From Acidobacteriota bacterium (lineage in GTDB: Bacteria; Acidobacteriota; Blastocatellia; RBC074): a stretch of 64,000 nucleotides of DNA. A program made the translations under genes and the position numbers. This document shows positions 55,766 through 64,000 of this stretch, piece after piece. Every line of letters starts with the position of its first letter. The stretch's first letter is position 1. The notes beneath the pieces are model-generated. The model saw nothing but the letters and a program-made list of their open reading frames with translations. It made no database searches and had not been told where the DNA came from. The stretch covers positions 46,305 through 110,304 of the forward strand of contig JAFDVI010000026.1 of assembly GCA_018269055.1 (NCBI GenBank), in the 5' to 3' direction.

Positions 55766-58393
55766 ATGAAGCGAATTGGAATTTTGCTCTGGGTGCTGAT
55801 CTTTGTCTGCCTGTCGCTGCCGAATTCCGCCCGGATGCAAACTCGTCGTCGTGCGATTTCCCCCGCCAACCGACAACGAATTCCGTCGCAATCCGCTGAG
55901 TTGGAATCGTTGTTAAAAACGATTGTTCGGCAATTACAAATCAAACACTTCCCACTGGCTTATCAGACCGCGGCCAAAGCGCTCAGCTTGAGCCAGCAAC
56001 TTGGCGACAAAGCGCGCCAGGCGCGTGCCACAAACTTATTGGCCATCGCGGCCTTTCACACCGGACACACCAACGAAGCCGTTCGCCTGTTCAAACTCGC
56101 CTCGCTTAATGCGGACGAAGCGGGAATCAACCAGCTACAGACTTCTGCGTTGATGCGCGCCGGGAGTTTGTTGCTGATGTCCGGGCGTTATGCGGACGCG
56201 TTGTTCTGTTATCAGCAAAACCTGCAAACGTTTCGTCGGCGACAGGATCCGGCAGGCGAAGCCCGCACGCTTGGACAACTTGGCGCTGTGTTCGCCGAAA
56301 CAGGGGACTTTGCCCAAGCCAAAACCAATTTGGAACAGGCTCTGTCACTGGCGCAAACTGCAGGAGACAGGGAAACCGAAGCCGCGGTATTGCGTCGTTT
56401 GGTCGCGGTTGAAAAGGAACGCGGCAATTATCAGGAAGCGCTTCATTACGGCCAGATGGCTCAACCACTGGTCGCTAAAGTTCCGCGGACATTTGCTCAT
56501 GCCGAATTGCTGTACCACCTGGCCACGGTATACGCCGCGCTCAATCAACAAACGAAAGCGATAGAATTGTTCGAGAAAGCATTGGCAGTTGTTCGCCCGT
56601 TAAAATTGCCGCTTCCGGAAGCTTTGGTACTGGGTGATTACGCCGCCACGCAACTGAAATCCGGAAACGCGTCTGCGGCGCGCAAGATGGCCAGACAGGC
56701 CATCGCGATGTTGCAGCGATCCGGCGGGAACAAACATTTGGAATCGAGTTATCACGCCACGCTGGCTGAAGCCTATCGCGCGTTGGGGCAGCCGGACGAA
56801 GCGTTGAACAGTTACCGCGCAGCGCTGGCGGATATTGAAGCGGCGCGCGTCCTTTCGATTCCCACTGAAATTTCGCGCGCTGGAATCGTCGCTTCACGCC
56901 ATCAGGTTTTCGCCGGAGCCATTTCTTTGCTGCTCAGCCAGTCACGCAACGAAGAAGCCTTTGACGTCGCAGAGTCATATCACGCCCGCGCCTTTCTGGA
57001 CGTGCTGGCTGAAGTTGGATTGGAGACCGACGAGGAATTGACGTTGGAGCAACAGGAGCGCGAAGACGAATTGTTTGAACAGATTTCCACCATTCAGCGT
57101 CAATTGTGGGAGTCCGACCTGGCGCCGGAACAAGAAACCCAGTTGAAGCAAGAGCTGGCTGAAGCCGAAAGTGCGTTGCAATTATACCGATTGAAATTGC
57201 GCGGCGCAGATCCCCGTTACACTGGCGTACAAGCACCACCGCCCATCACTTTCGCCAGGGCTTCGACGGAGTTGCCGGAAAAGGAAACCGCGCTGATCGA
57301 ATTCGTGTTGGGCGAAGAAAGGTCATTCGCCTGGGTGTTGCAATCCGGCAAGCTGGCCGCGATCCCGTTGCCATCCCGCAGGGAATTGGAGGCGCTGGTC
57401 AATGCATTTCGCGCCACCATCAGCGCCAAGGTCAATTCGGCAACCGCACCGCAGGCGATTGCCAAACTGAAAATACAAAGCCAGCCTTTGTATGACAAAC
57501 TCTTCCAACCACTGGAATCGCATTTACTCGGAACGCGCAATTTGATCATCGTACCGGATGGCGTGCTGGCGTATTTGCCGTTTGAATCATTGATCGGCAA
57601 TTCCAAACGTGGCGCACCCGGCTTTTTGCTGGAACGGTTTGCCATCAGCTACGCGCCTTCGGCTTCGGCGTTGGCGGCACTGCGCACGATCAAATCCAAT
57701 GCTCCACAAACAGATGGATTCATTGCGTTTGGTGACCCCGTTTACTCCAAACTGGAATCACAATCCGTGGATCCTGTAGAAATCCGCGAACGCAAATTCG
57801 ATTTCCAACAACTGCCTTACACGCGAACCGAAGTAAACGAAATCGCCTCGTTGTTTCCCGCCAACGAACGACGCGTCTTGCTCGGAGCGGAAGCCGATGA
57901 GGCCAGGGTCAAAACGGAACCGCTCGGCAAATTTCGCTATGTGCATTTCGCCACGCATGCGCTGGTGGACGAAGAATACCCGGCGCGCTCGGCCATTATG
58001 CTGTCGGTTCCGTCTGCCGATGGGACCAGCAACAGGACAGAAGACGGCGCATTGCAAATGGCGGAAATCATGCGATTGAAGCTGAACGCGGACCTGGTTA
58101 CGCTGTCAGCTTGTCGTACGGGGTTGGGGCGATTGCTCTACGGCGAAGGTATCATCGGATTGACGCGCGCGTTTTTGTACGCGGGCGCTGACAGCGTCGT
58201 CGTCAGCTTGTGGAATGTCAACGACATTGCCACGGCTTCGCTGATGAAATCGTTTTATAAACACCTGAACCAGGGGCTGAGCAAAGACGACGCATTACGC
58301 CAGGCCAAACTGGAATTGCTGCGCAGCCCACAAGCGGCGTGGCGGCATCCGTATTATTGGGCTCCTTTTGTATTGGTCGGCGAATCCAGATAA
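55766..58393 (+). CDS. Exported TPR-CHAT caspase-like protease
   Basis: An 875-residue protein. The signal peptide is residues 1 to about 25 (MKRIGILLWVLIFVCLSLPNSAR). TPR repeats fill about 45-360 (GQLGAVFAETGDFAQAKTNLEQAL and others), then a helical linker with a Glu/Gln-rich coiled stretch. The C-terminal CHAT domain (about 560-875) is intact: His731 in YVHFATHALVDE and Cys783 in VTLSACRTGLG, followed by LTRAFLYAGADSVVVSLWNVND. The domain belongs to the caspase/separase clan. It is the third gene after the sigma and anti-sigma genes (65 bases away), so the anti-sigma factor is an obvious candidate substrate; that is an inference. Confidence 0.9.
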   Translation: MKRIGILLWVLIFVCLSLPNSARMQTRRRAISPANRQRIPSQSAELESLLKTIVRQLQIKHFPLAYQTAAKALSLSQQLGDKARQARATNLLAIAAFHTGHTNEAVRLFKLASLNADEAGINQLQTSALMRAGSLLLMSGRYADALFCYQQNLQTFRRRQDPAGEARTLGQLGAVFAETGDFAQAKTNLEQALSLAQTAGDRETEAAVLRRLVAVEKERGNYQEALHYGQMAQPLVAKVPRTFAHAELLYHLATVYAALNQQTKAIELFEKALAVVRPLKLPLPEALVLGDYAATQLKSGNASAARKMARQAIAMLQRSGGNKHLESSYHATLAEAYRALGQPDEALNSYRAALADIEAARVLSIPTEISRAGIVASRHQVFAGAISLLLSQSRNEEAFDVAESYHARAFLDVLAEVGLETDEELTLEQQEREDELFEQISTIQRQLWESDLAPEQETQLKQELAEAESALQLYRLKLRGADPRYTGVQAPPPITFARASTELPEKETALIEFVLGEERSFAWVLQSGKLAAIPLPSRRELEALVNAFRATISAKVNSATAPQAIAKLKIQSQPLYDKLFQPLESHLLGTRNLIIVPDGVLAYLPFESLIGNSKRGAPGFLLERFAISYAPSASALAALRTIKSNAPQTDGFIAFGDPVYSKLESQSVDPVEIRERKFDFQQLPYTRTEVNEIASLFPANERRVLLGAEADEARVKTEPLGKFRYVHFATHALVDEEYPARSAIMLSVPSADGTSNRTEDGALQMAEIMRLKLNADLVTLSACRTGLGRLLYGEGIIGLTRAFLYAGADSVVVSLWNVNDIATASLMKSFYKHLNQGLSKDDALRQAKLELLRSPQAAWRHPYYWAPFVLVGESR

Positions 58394-58474
58394 GTGAAGA
58401 CTGTGCGAATTCAGCCTCTCTGAAGGAACCCAAAACGCTCAAAAGTCACAAAAGAAATTAAGCACGGACGTCAA

Positions 58475-59896
58475 TTACTTCGCCAACTCAGCTAACAGTT
58501 TTTCGTGTATGCCGCCGAAACCGCCATTGGACATCACGACAACAACGTCATCCGGCCTGAGATGCGGCGTCAGATGTTTGACAATGGCATCCGCGCCTTC
58601 GATGGAAAAGGCTTCTTTGCCGGCGGAGCGCAAATCTTCGATTAGTTCATCCACGGAAAGCTGTTCTTCGGCGGCGACGCGGAAGGATTCGAACAGCGGC
58701 GCGATCACCACGTAATCCGCCGGAGCGAAGGACTGCGGATAAACTTTCTGGAAGACCTTTTTGCGCGTCGTCCACGAACGCGGCTCAAAGATGGCGACGA
58801 TGCGCCGGTCGGGATATTTCTGCTGCGTGCCGAGCAGGGTTTCTCGAATCGCCGTCGGGTGATGCGCAAAATCATCAATCACCGTCACGCCGTTGACCAC
58901 GCCGCGAACCTGCATGCGGCGTTTGACGCTTTTGAACGTGGCCAGCGCTTCGGCCACGGCGGCGCGTTCAATGCCCATGGTTTCCGCCGCTGCAATTGCC
59001 GCCAAACAATTGCGAATGTTGAACATCCCGGCCAGCGGAGTCTGCACATCCAGCCATTCGCGGCCTTCGCGCAAGGCGCGGAATTTCGTCACGTCAGGCA
59101 AAAACTCAATTTCGCGCGCCGCCCATTTGGCATCCGGGTGTTCAACGCCAAAGGTTTCCACGGGACACCAGACGCCTTGCGGTTCAATCGGCTTTTCCAC
59201 GATCTCGCGCACAACCTGGGAATCCCACCCGGCAATCAATCGTCCACCGGAGGGAATCAAATTCACCAGCAAACGGAACACCTTTTTGACCGCGTCCAGC
59301 GAAGGATAAATGTCCGCGTGGTCGTATTCGATGTTGTTCAGGATCACCAGGTCGGGCAGGTAGTGCAGAAACTTCGGCCCTTTGTCCCAATACGCCGTGT
59401 CGTACTCATCGCCTTCGATGACAAAGTGGTTTGAATTCGAGACTTTGAAACTTGCGCCGAAGTTTTCCGCCACACCGCCGACCAAAAAGCTGGGATCGAG
59501 TCCGCCGACTTCCAAGACCCAGGCCATTAGTGAAGTCGTCGTCGTTTTGCCGTGCGTCCCGGTGACGACCGTCGAATGTTTGCCGCGAATGAATTGTTCG
59601 CGGATGACTTCGGGCATCGAAGCGCAGCGCAGTTTGTGGTCCAGCGCGTATTCGATTTCCGGGTTGCCGCGCGAGGTGGCATTGCCGACAACAATCAAGT
59701 CGGGATTGGGTTCGAGGTTGGCGGCGTCGAAGCCTTCGTGCGTTTCAACGCCCAACCGTTTCAGTTCATCGCCCATCGGCGGATAAAAGGCTTTGTCCGA
59801 CCCGGTGACGCGATGCCCCTGCGATTTCAGCATTCCGGCCAGCGACCCCATCGCCGTGCCGCAAACGCCAATCAAGTGAAAATGTTTGTGCCCCAT
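58475..59896 (-). CDS. mpl: UDP-MurNAc:L-Ala-gamma-D-Glu-meso-DAP ligase
   Basis: A 473-residue Mur ligase that recycles the murein tripeptide by joining it to UDP-MurNAc. The N-terminal Rossmann domain starts HFHLIGVCGTAMGSLAGMLK, the ATP loop is VTGTHGKTTTTSLMAW (residues 111-126), and the central domain has VIEGDEYDTAYWDKGPKF, the Mpl-specific EYDTAFFDK-type motif that separates it from MurC. The C-terminal ligase domain ends in VVVMSNGGFGG. It indicates DAP-type peptidoglycan and active wall recycling. It is convergent with the CHAT gene. Confidence 0.94.
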   Translation of the reverse strand: MGHKHFHLIGVCGTAMGSLAGMLKSQGHRVTGSDKAFYPPMGDELKRLGVETHEGFDAANLEPNPDLIVVGNATSRGNPEIEYALDHKLRCASMPEVIREQFIRGKHSTVVTGTHGKTTTTSLMAWVLEVGGLDPSFLVGGVAENFGASFKVSNSNHFVIEGDEYDTAYWDKGPKFLHYLPDLVILNNIEYDHADIYPSLDAVKKVFRLLVNLIPSGGRLIAGWDSQVVREIVEKPIEPQGVWCPVETFGVEHPDAKWAAREIEFLPDVTKFRALREGREWLDVQTPLAGMFNIRNCLAAIAAAETMGIERAAVAEALATFKSVKRRMQVRGVVNGVTVIDDFAHHPTAIRETLLGTQQKYPDRRIVAIFEPRSWTTRKKVFQKVYPQSFAPADYVVIAPLFESFRVAAEEQLSVDELIEDLRSAGKEAFSIEGADAIVKHLTPHLRPDDVVVVMSNGGFGGIHEKLLAELAK

Positions 59897-60053
59897 TGTT
59901 TACCGTTTTTTTGCAGATTGAAAGTTTGTGGGAGCAGGATTATAGCGGCGTAACGCTGGTTTCGGTAGCCAATTGAATTTGAAGGGTCGATTGGCTACAT
60001 TGCGCAGCACCTGAACACGTCGGAAAACCAAAACAGCAAAGCGGAGAGATGAA

Positions 60054-60386
60054 ATGAAACGAGCTCAATTCTGGCGATGGTTGGCCGTCGGCATTGTCTT
60101 CATCGTCATCAGCATTCCGGGAATTTTTGAAAAGGTTCCGCCGAACCGTTGGTATGGGTTTCGAGTCGCCAAAACTCTTTCGGACGAACGAATCTGGTAT
60201 GCGGCCAATCGCGTGATGGGAATTGACCTGTTGCTGGCTGGATTGGCAATCATGTTGGGCGCTTTCGTTGTGACGCAATTCGTCCAATTCAATCCGCGCC
60301 AAGCCAACCGGATTTGTTTTTCCATCTTTCTGGCTTGCACGTTGGCGGCATTGGTTCACGGATATTGGGCGCTCAGCCGTATGTAA
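60054..60386 (+). CDS. SdpI-family membrane protein
   Basis: A 110-residue membrane protein with three hydrophobic segments and the family motif PNRWYGFRVAKTLSDERIWYAANRVMG (in two parts), as in the C-terminal region of B. subtilis SdpI, the immunity protein against the toxin SdpC. In most genomes such short SdpI-like proteins have no toxin partner, and none is seen here. GGAGAG lies a few bases before the ATG. The Cys-rich exported protein gene starts 15 bases after its stop. Confidence 0.88.
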   Translation: MKRAQFWRWLAVGIVFIVISIPGIFEKVPPNRWYGFRVAKTLSDERIWYAANRVMGIDLLLAGLAIMLGAFVVTQFVQFNPRQANRICFSIFLACTLAALVHGYWALSRM

Positions 60387-60401
60387 TTCGGAGCAATCGT
60401 T

Positions 60402-60899
60402 ATGAAATCGCATCGCAGAGAATTTATCGCCAGTACGTTGCTGTCGGTTGGCGCGCTGTCGTTAACAACGCAGGCTCAGGACAAACCTGCCGCGCAGGAC
60501 GATGCAAACGAAGTTTCGCTGCGCGGAAAAATCGTCTGCCTGACAGAAGAACTGGATAAACGATTCAACGTCGTGCCTGAATGCGATAAAAGCCATCACG
60601 TGTACAGCTTGAAAACCGCCGACGGTAAACTATATCCGCTGTTGCCGACCGAAACCTCCGCCGCCGTTTGGATGGACGAACGATTCCGCACGCGCGATCT
60701 GCAAATCACAGCCCGCAGCTTTCCCGGCACCAACTATATCGAAGTCATAAAAATTCAGTCCTGGCTAAACGCCATGCTGCACGATCTGTATTATTACTGC
60801 GATACCTGCGCCATTACCTCATTCAAACCCGGCCCGTGCGAGTGCTGCCAGGAACCGGTCGAATTCCGTGAAACTCCGGCTAACAGTCAAAATCACTAA
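60402..60899 (+). CDS. Exported Cys-rich protein, putative metal binder
   Basis: A 165-residue protein with a twin-arginine-like leader (HRREFIASTLLSVGALSLTTQAQ). The middle is an OB-like beta domain (VSLRGKIVCLTEELDKRF, VYSLKTADGKLYPLLPTETSAA). The end carries YYYCDTCAITSFKPGPCECCQE, with two Cys pairs spaced for a zinc or other metal ribbon. I do not recognise a named family. Co-transcription with the SdpI-like gene and the winged-helix gene (18 bases downstream) is likely. Confidence 0.8.
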   Translation: MKSHRREFIASTLLSVGALSLTTQAQDKPAAQDDANEVSLRGKIVCLTEELDKRFNVVPECDKSHHVYSLKTADGKLYPLLPTETSAAVWMDERFRTRDLQITARSFPGTNYIEVIKIQSWLNAMLHDLYYYCDTCAITSFKPGPCECCQEPVEFRETPANSQNH

Positions 60900-60917
60900 A
60901 TGTTGGCTTGAAAAAAC

Positions 60918-62024
60918 ATGGCTGATCGAATTCTGAACTTGCGACAACTCAACCGAGCGACGCTGGCTCGGCAAATGTTATTAGAGCGGGAAAGTTTGTC
61001 CGTTGGAACGGCAATCGAACGGCTGGCAGGGATGCAGGCGCAACTGGCTTCGGCGCCGTTTGTCGGATTGTGGACGCGTCTCAAAAACTTCAAGCGTGAA
61101 GATCTGGCTGCGGCGATCGAAGCTCGCAAAGTCGTCAAAGCAACGATGATGCGCGCGACGTTGCATCTTTGCTCGGCGGAAGATTTTCTGCGATTTCGGA
61201 TGACACTTGAACCCATGCTCAGCAGCGCCAGAGAAACCATCATTCAACAGCGCGGCGGCGATTTTGACCGCGAGAAACTGCTCGCCAGCGCACGTAAGTT
61301 CATCGGAGAAAAGCCTCGCACCTTTGCCGAAATCAGCGAATGGGCTTTGGAACTGCTGCCGGATCAGGACGTGGGCGCAATGCGGTACACGATCCGAACA
61401 CATTTGCCGATGGTGCAGGTTCCGATTTCCGGCGGTTGGAGTTATTCGAGCAAGCCGGAATTCACCCTGGCCGAAACATGGATCGGCAAAAAGATTTCAG
61501 CCAAAGACGACCTGAAAGATTTGACGCGACGGTATCTGGCTGCATACGGTCCGGCGTCGGCTAATGATCTGCAAACCTGGTCGGGATTCAAACTGCCAGT
61601 TGTGAAAGACGTGTTGGAAGCCTTGCGGCCGGAACTGCAAACATATCGTGATGAAGGCAAGCGCGAATTGTTTGATTTGCAGAGCATTTCCCTGCCCGAT
61701 GCGGGCGCTCCTGCTCCGGTCAGGTTTCTGCCCGAATTCGACAACGTTCTGCTTTCACACAACAAGCGCCAACGGATTGTCGCCGACGAACACAAACCGA
61801 AAGTTTATCTGCCCGCGCTACGAGTTGCAGCAACGTTTCTGGTGGAGGGGTTTGTCGCTGGCGCCTGGAAAGTCGAAAAATCCAAAACAACAGCAGTCTT
61901 GATGATGGAACCATTTGTGAAATTGGCGAAAACGGATCGGACGGCGTTGACGAAAGAAGCAGAGCAATTGATTCGGTTTATCGAACCTGCAGCAAAAGCC
62001 TTTGAAGTGCGGTTCGCCGCTTAG
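60918..62024 (+). CDS. Winged-helix AlkZ/YcaQ-like DNA-binding protein (paralogue 2)
   Basis: A 368-residue homologue of the protein encoded at 10681-11775, with the same landmarks: LRQLNRATLARQMLL, IERLAGMQAQLASAPFVGLW, a TMMRATLHLCSAEDFLRF segment, RRYLAAYGPASANDLQTW, and LPEFDNVLLSHNKRQRIV near the end. AlkZ/YcaQ members are DNA glycosylases that act on crosslinks or antibiotic adducts; the QAQ motif here (MQAQL) fits the catalytic QxQ better than paralogue 1. Family membership is secure, activity is not. Confidence 0.88.
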   Translation: MADRILNLRQLNRATLARQMLLERESLSVGTAIERLAGMQAQLASAPFVGLWTRLKNFKREDLAAAIEARKVVKATMMRATLHLCSAEDFLRFRMTLEPMLSSARETIIQQRGGDFDREKLLASARKFIGEKPRTFAEISEWALELLPDQDVGAMRYTIRTHLPMVQVPISGGWSYSSKPEFTLAETWIGKKISAKDDLKDLTRRYLAAYGPASANDLQTWSGFKLPVVKDVLEALRPELQTYRDEGKRELFDLQSISLPDAGAPAPVRFLPEFDNVLLSHNKRQRIVADEHKPKVYLPALRVAATFLVEGFVAGAWKVEKSKTTAVLMMEPFVKLAKTDRTALTKEAEQLIRFIEPAAKAFEVRFAA

Positions 62025-62054
62025 CACGTCTATCACACAAGGAGATTGGTCTGA

Positions 62055-62639
62055 ATGCACAAGGGACGAATGGAGGCGTTCAGTGACGGCGTCATTGCCA
62101 TCATCATCACGATCATGGTGTTGGAACTGAAAGTGCCCCACGGCGAGAGCCTGTCCGAACTTCGCCCGTTGATTCCGGTTTTTGTCAGTTACGTGCTGAG
62201 TTTCGTTTACGTGGGCATTTACTGGAACAACCATCATCACATGTTGCAGGCCGTGGAACGCGTCAACGGACACATCCTGTGGGCGAATTTGCATTTGCTG
62301 TTCTGGCTGTCGCTGTTTCCGTTTGCCGCTGGCTGGATGGGAGAAAATCACTTTGCGGTGTTCCCGGTAATGCTTTACGGATTGATCCTGTTTATGGCGG
62401 CCATTGCGTATTTCATTCTGGCGCGCGCGCTGACGGCGCATCACGGCAGAGATTCCAAAATCGCCATCGCAATGGGAAACGATCTCAAAGGAATCATTTC
62501 GCCGTTCATTTATATCCTGGCGATTGCGCTGGCCTTTTTGAATCCCTGGATCGCGTTCGCTTTGTATGTGGTTGTCGCCATCGTCTGGGTGGTTCCAGAC
62601 CGCCGGTTTGAAAACCTGTTCCGGGAAAACGAAACCTGA
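62055..62639 (+). CDS. TMEM175-family potassium channel-like protein
   Basis: A 194-residue membrane protein with the signature RMEAFSDGVIAIIITIMVLELKVP (split over residues 5-28), the pore-lining first helix of prokaryotic TMEM175 (DUF1211) channels, followed by five more segments and the VGIYWNNHHHML loop. Bacterial members form tetrameric K+-permeable channels. AAGGAG lies about 10 bases upstream of the ATG. It follows the winged-helix gene by 30 bases and precedes the VOC gene by 22. Confidence 0.93.
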   Translation: MHKGRMEAFSDGVIAIIITIMVLELKVPHGESLSELRPLIPVFVSYVLSFVYVGIYWNNHHHMLQAVERVNGHILWANLHLLFWLSLFPFAAGWMGENHFAVFPVMLYGLILFMAAIAYFILARALTAHHGRDSKIAIAMGNDLKGIISPFIYILAIALAFLNPWIAFALYVVVAIVWVVPDRRFENLFRENET

Positions 62640-62661
62640 ATTCAACTGAAAGGAAAAGATC

Positions 62662-63036
62662 ATGATCATTGGCGCTCACATGATTGTTTACAGCAAAGAC
62701 GCAGAAGCCGATCGGGCCTTTTTCCGCGATACGCTCGGTTTTGCTTCGGTGGATGCAGGACATGGTTGGTTGATTTTTGCGCTTCCACCGGCAGAAGCCG
62801 CCTTCCATCCCGCTGATGCTTCGGCGGAGGAGTTTGACAAACACGAGCTTTACCTGATGTGCGATGACCTGAAAGCCGAGATGGCCGCTCTGGCGGCGAA
62901 GGGTGTCCATTGTTCGGAAGTGCAGGAAGCCAGATGGGGTTCGATTACCAGAATTCAGCTTCCCGGTGGAGGCCGTCTGGGACTGTATCAGCCTAAGCAT
63001 CCGACCGCATTGAACCTTCATTCAACTCATCCTTGA
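62662..63036 (+). CDS. VOC-family (glyoxalase-like) protein
   Basis: A 124-residue VOC protein: IIGAHMIVYSKDAEADRAFFRDTLGF in the first half, HELYLMCDDLKAEMAALAAKGVH in the second, and the end GGGRLGLYQPKHPTA. AAAGGA precedes the ATG. It shares only the fold with the VOC protein at 52590. Substrate unknown; similar stand-alone proteins are often labelled extradiol dioxygenase-like. The 3' end overlaps the tail of the decayed minus-strand ComEA-like gene. Confidence 0.9.
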   Translation: MIIGAHMIVYSKDAEADRAFFRDTLGFASVDAGHGWLIFALPPAEAAFHPADASAEEFDKHELYLMCDDLKAEMAALAAKGVHCSEVQEARWGSITRIQLPGGGRLGLYQPKHPTALNLHSTHP

Positions 63037-63419
63037 TGAACGACCGTAGCGCCAGAGAAGCTGATCCAGCCCGTGAAGCGCGGCTATACTTCGACCGGTT
63101 GCGGTAAGCGGTTTCTTTTCCTCCAATCAGGTGGGCACTCTGACGCAGCGGCTTCGCGCTGAAGCCGCGAACGATGATGATGTCTTGCGGGCGTTTGAAG
63201 GCCCCTATTTTTGGCGATGGGAATGATCTTCGCTGCATATCTGGGGCCGATGCCCGACAGTTGCATCAATTCTTCCGCTGAAGCCGTGTTGATGTTGATG
63301 CGCGTTTCGGTTTCTTGCAGTGGCGGAAAAGGTTGAACAATTCTAGCTGAACTTGCTCCGCCGGGGCTAAGCCAAAGAAACAGGGCAACAATGGTTCTGA
63401 TGGATTGCTTAAACGTTGT
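62993..63419 (-). pseudogene. Frameshifted ComEA-like helix-hairpin-helix gene
   Basis: On the minus strand one frame reads a signal-peptide-like stretch (FKQSIRTIVALFLWLSPGGAS) and then RININTASAEELMQLSGIGPRYAAKIIPIAK, a classic ComEA-type helix-hairpin-helix. The frame then goes wrong at about 63207-63214; the next frame continues KIGAFKRPQDIIIVRGFSAK, the expected second half. Removing one base in the CCAAAAA run restores one reading frame. No ATG, GTG or TTG start with a ribosome binding site is visible upstream, so the start seems lost as well. The ancestor was a small exported DNA-binding protein. Confidence 0.75.
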
Positions 63420-63461
63420 TTAACTGTTGCCGACATTTACAAAGAGGATGAATCACGACAT

Positions 63462-63938
63462 TTAATTGTCCTTTAGCTTCATTGACGAGAGTTCAAGCCC
63501 CTCAGCAAGCACGATCCTATTCCTGTGAAGAAAACCACCTTCATAATCAAATAACACTGTGTAAGCAGTTGAGGACTTTCCTGCCATTTCTCTTGGCTTC
63601 ATTGCAAAAATCAATTTATTCTCCTTATCCGCGAAGCCATCTATCACAAACCAAGAAACCTTTTCTGGAAGACTTATTTCTTGATCCTCTATTTTCTTTA
63701 CTAATAGCAGTAGGAAATACTCTCTTTTGCTTTCAACATTGTTTAAGGGGGCAGCATACAGGTGGTAGTTTGTTATCCATCTATCTTCGTCAGCAATTTG
63801 CGATATTGTTACTGGAATCGGTTGTTCAATTGGGTTTCCAGAACGGGGCGTTGTCGCCATTCTCCATTCAAATAACCAAAAAAAGAGCGCACCGATAAGA
63901 AACACTGTTATATGCGACACAATCCTTGTGCTAGTCAT
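63462..63938 (-). CDS. AT-rich exported or membrane-anchored hypothetical protein
   Basis: A 158-residue protein starting at ATG 63938, which has GGAAAG upstream and begins an N-terminal hydrophobic anchor (SHITVFLIGALFFWLFEW). The rest is soluble and mixed alpha/beta (REYFLLLLVKKIEDQEISLPEKVSWFVIDGF in pieces). No family recognised. Base use is unlike the rest of the window: two 60-base stretches I counted within it (63661-63720, 63721-63780) hold 30% and 40% GC. It lies beside a pseudogene, so recent acquisition is plausible. Confidence 0.72.
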   Translation of the reverse strand: MTSTRIVSHITVFLIGALFFWLFEWRMATTPRSGNPIEQPIPVTISQIADEDRWITNYHLYAAPLNNVESKREYFLLLLVKKIEDQEISLPEKVSWFVIDGFADKENKLIFAMKPREMAGKSSTAYTVLFDYEGGFLHRNRIVLAEGLELSSMKLKDN

Positions 63939-64000
63939 ATGATAACTTTCCTTCCTTCTATGGAAACTCATGAGGCTCAGGGCAAACGCATTATAAATTC

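Noticed and set aside
54317..58393. Type III-E CRISPR (Craspase) locus
   Set aside because: The TPR-CHAT/sigma combination is reminiscent, but there is no repeat array, no gRAMP and no Cas gene, and the CHAT protein has a signal peptide.
60054..60386. SdpI-type immunity gene of a killing-factor system
   Set aside because: No SdpC-like toxin or maturation gene is adjacent; short SdpI-like proteins are common on their own.

Overview
The window looks like chromosomal DNA of a free-living, heterotrophic, Gram-negative bacterium, most likely an Acidobacteriota member (Blastocatellia-like). This assignment is an inference. It rests on moderately high GC, many secreted proteins with Ala-Gln signal-peptidase sites or twin-arginine leaders, a PQQ-like propeller with the WPQFRGP start, secreted DPP-type peptidases, CHAT/TPR proteins, CadC-like regulators with TPRs, and families of long intergenic inverted repeats. 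No rRNA, tRNA, CRISPR array, insertion sequence or prophage was seen.

Layout. 1-1.7 kb: 3' part of mutL. 1.8-15.5 kb: mostly minus-strand, metabolic and secreted genes (PQQ-like propeller, M20 peptidase, AraC regulator, GH57 branching enzyme, ferredoxin-thioredoxin reductase catalytic subunit, DPP-type peptidase, winged-helix AlkZ-like protein, CE15 esterase, chorismate-lyase-like protein, Nif3-like protein). 15.6-21.7 kb: a tightly coupled carbohydrate operon (hexuronate-type MFS transporter, GH43, SGNH esterase, GH3), probably for xylan-type oligosaccharides. 21.8-25.8 kb: polysaccharide deacetylase, PD40 propeller and a CPA2 antiporter. 25.8-35.0 kb: a nitrogen block read in the order glnD, amt, glnK, amt, followed by two outer-membrane proteins. 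Each of those two ends in the same 50-base 3' element plus an intrinsic terminator. 35.4-44.7 kb: GT39 glycosyltransferase, CehA-type metallohydrolase, a CadC-like regulator heading a small operon, a TPR protein and a DUF2270 membrane protein. 44.7-51.2 kb: gltD and gltB, which extend the nitrogen theme. 51.2-54.1 kb: a decayed gene, a TIGR02147-type HTH protein with VOC and YkgJ genes, and two small secreted proteins. 54.3-58.4 kb: ECF sigma factor, membrane zinc-finger anti-sigma factor and exported TPR-CHAT protease in one gene string. 58.5-64 kb: mpl, SdpI-like, Cys-rich exported protein, a second AlkZ-like paralogue, TMEM175-like channel, VOC protein, a frameshifted ComEA-like pseudogene and an AT-rich exported protein.

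How the genes work together. The nitrogen genes form a coherent set: two Amt transporters, a PII protein with the Tyr51 uridylylation site, its GlnD uridylyltransferase, and both GOGAT subunits. The carbohydrate operon and the CE15 esterase together fit debranching and uptake of glucuronoxylan fragments. The most interesting candidate system is sigma/anti-sigma/TPR-CHAT. It resembles the type III-E CRISPR output module (TPR-CHAT cutting a sigma inhibitor), but has no CRISPR parts, and its predicted topology would place the protease on the same side of the membrane as the anti-sigma C-terminal domain.
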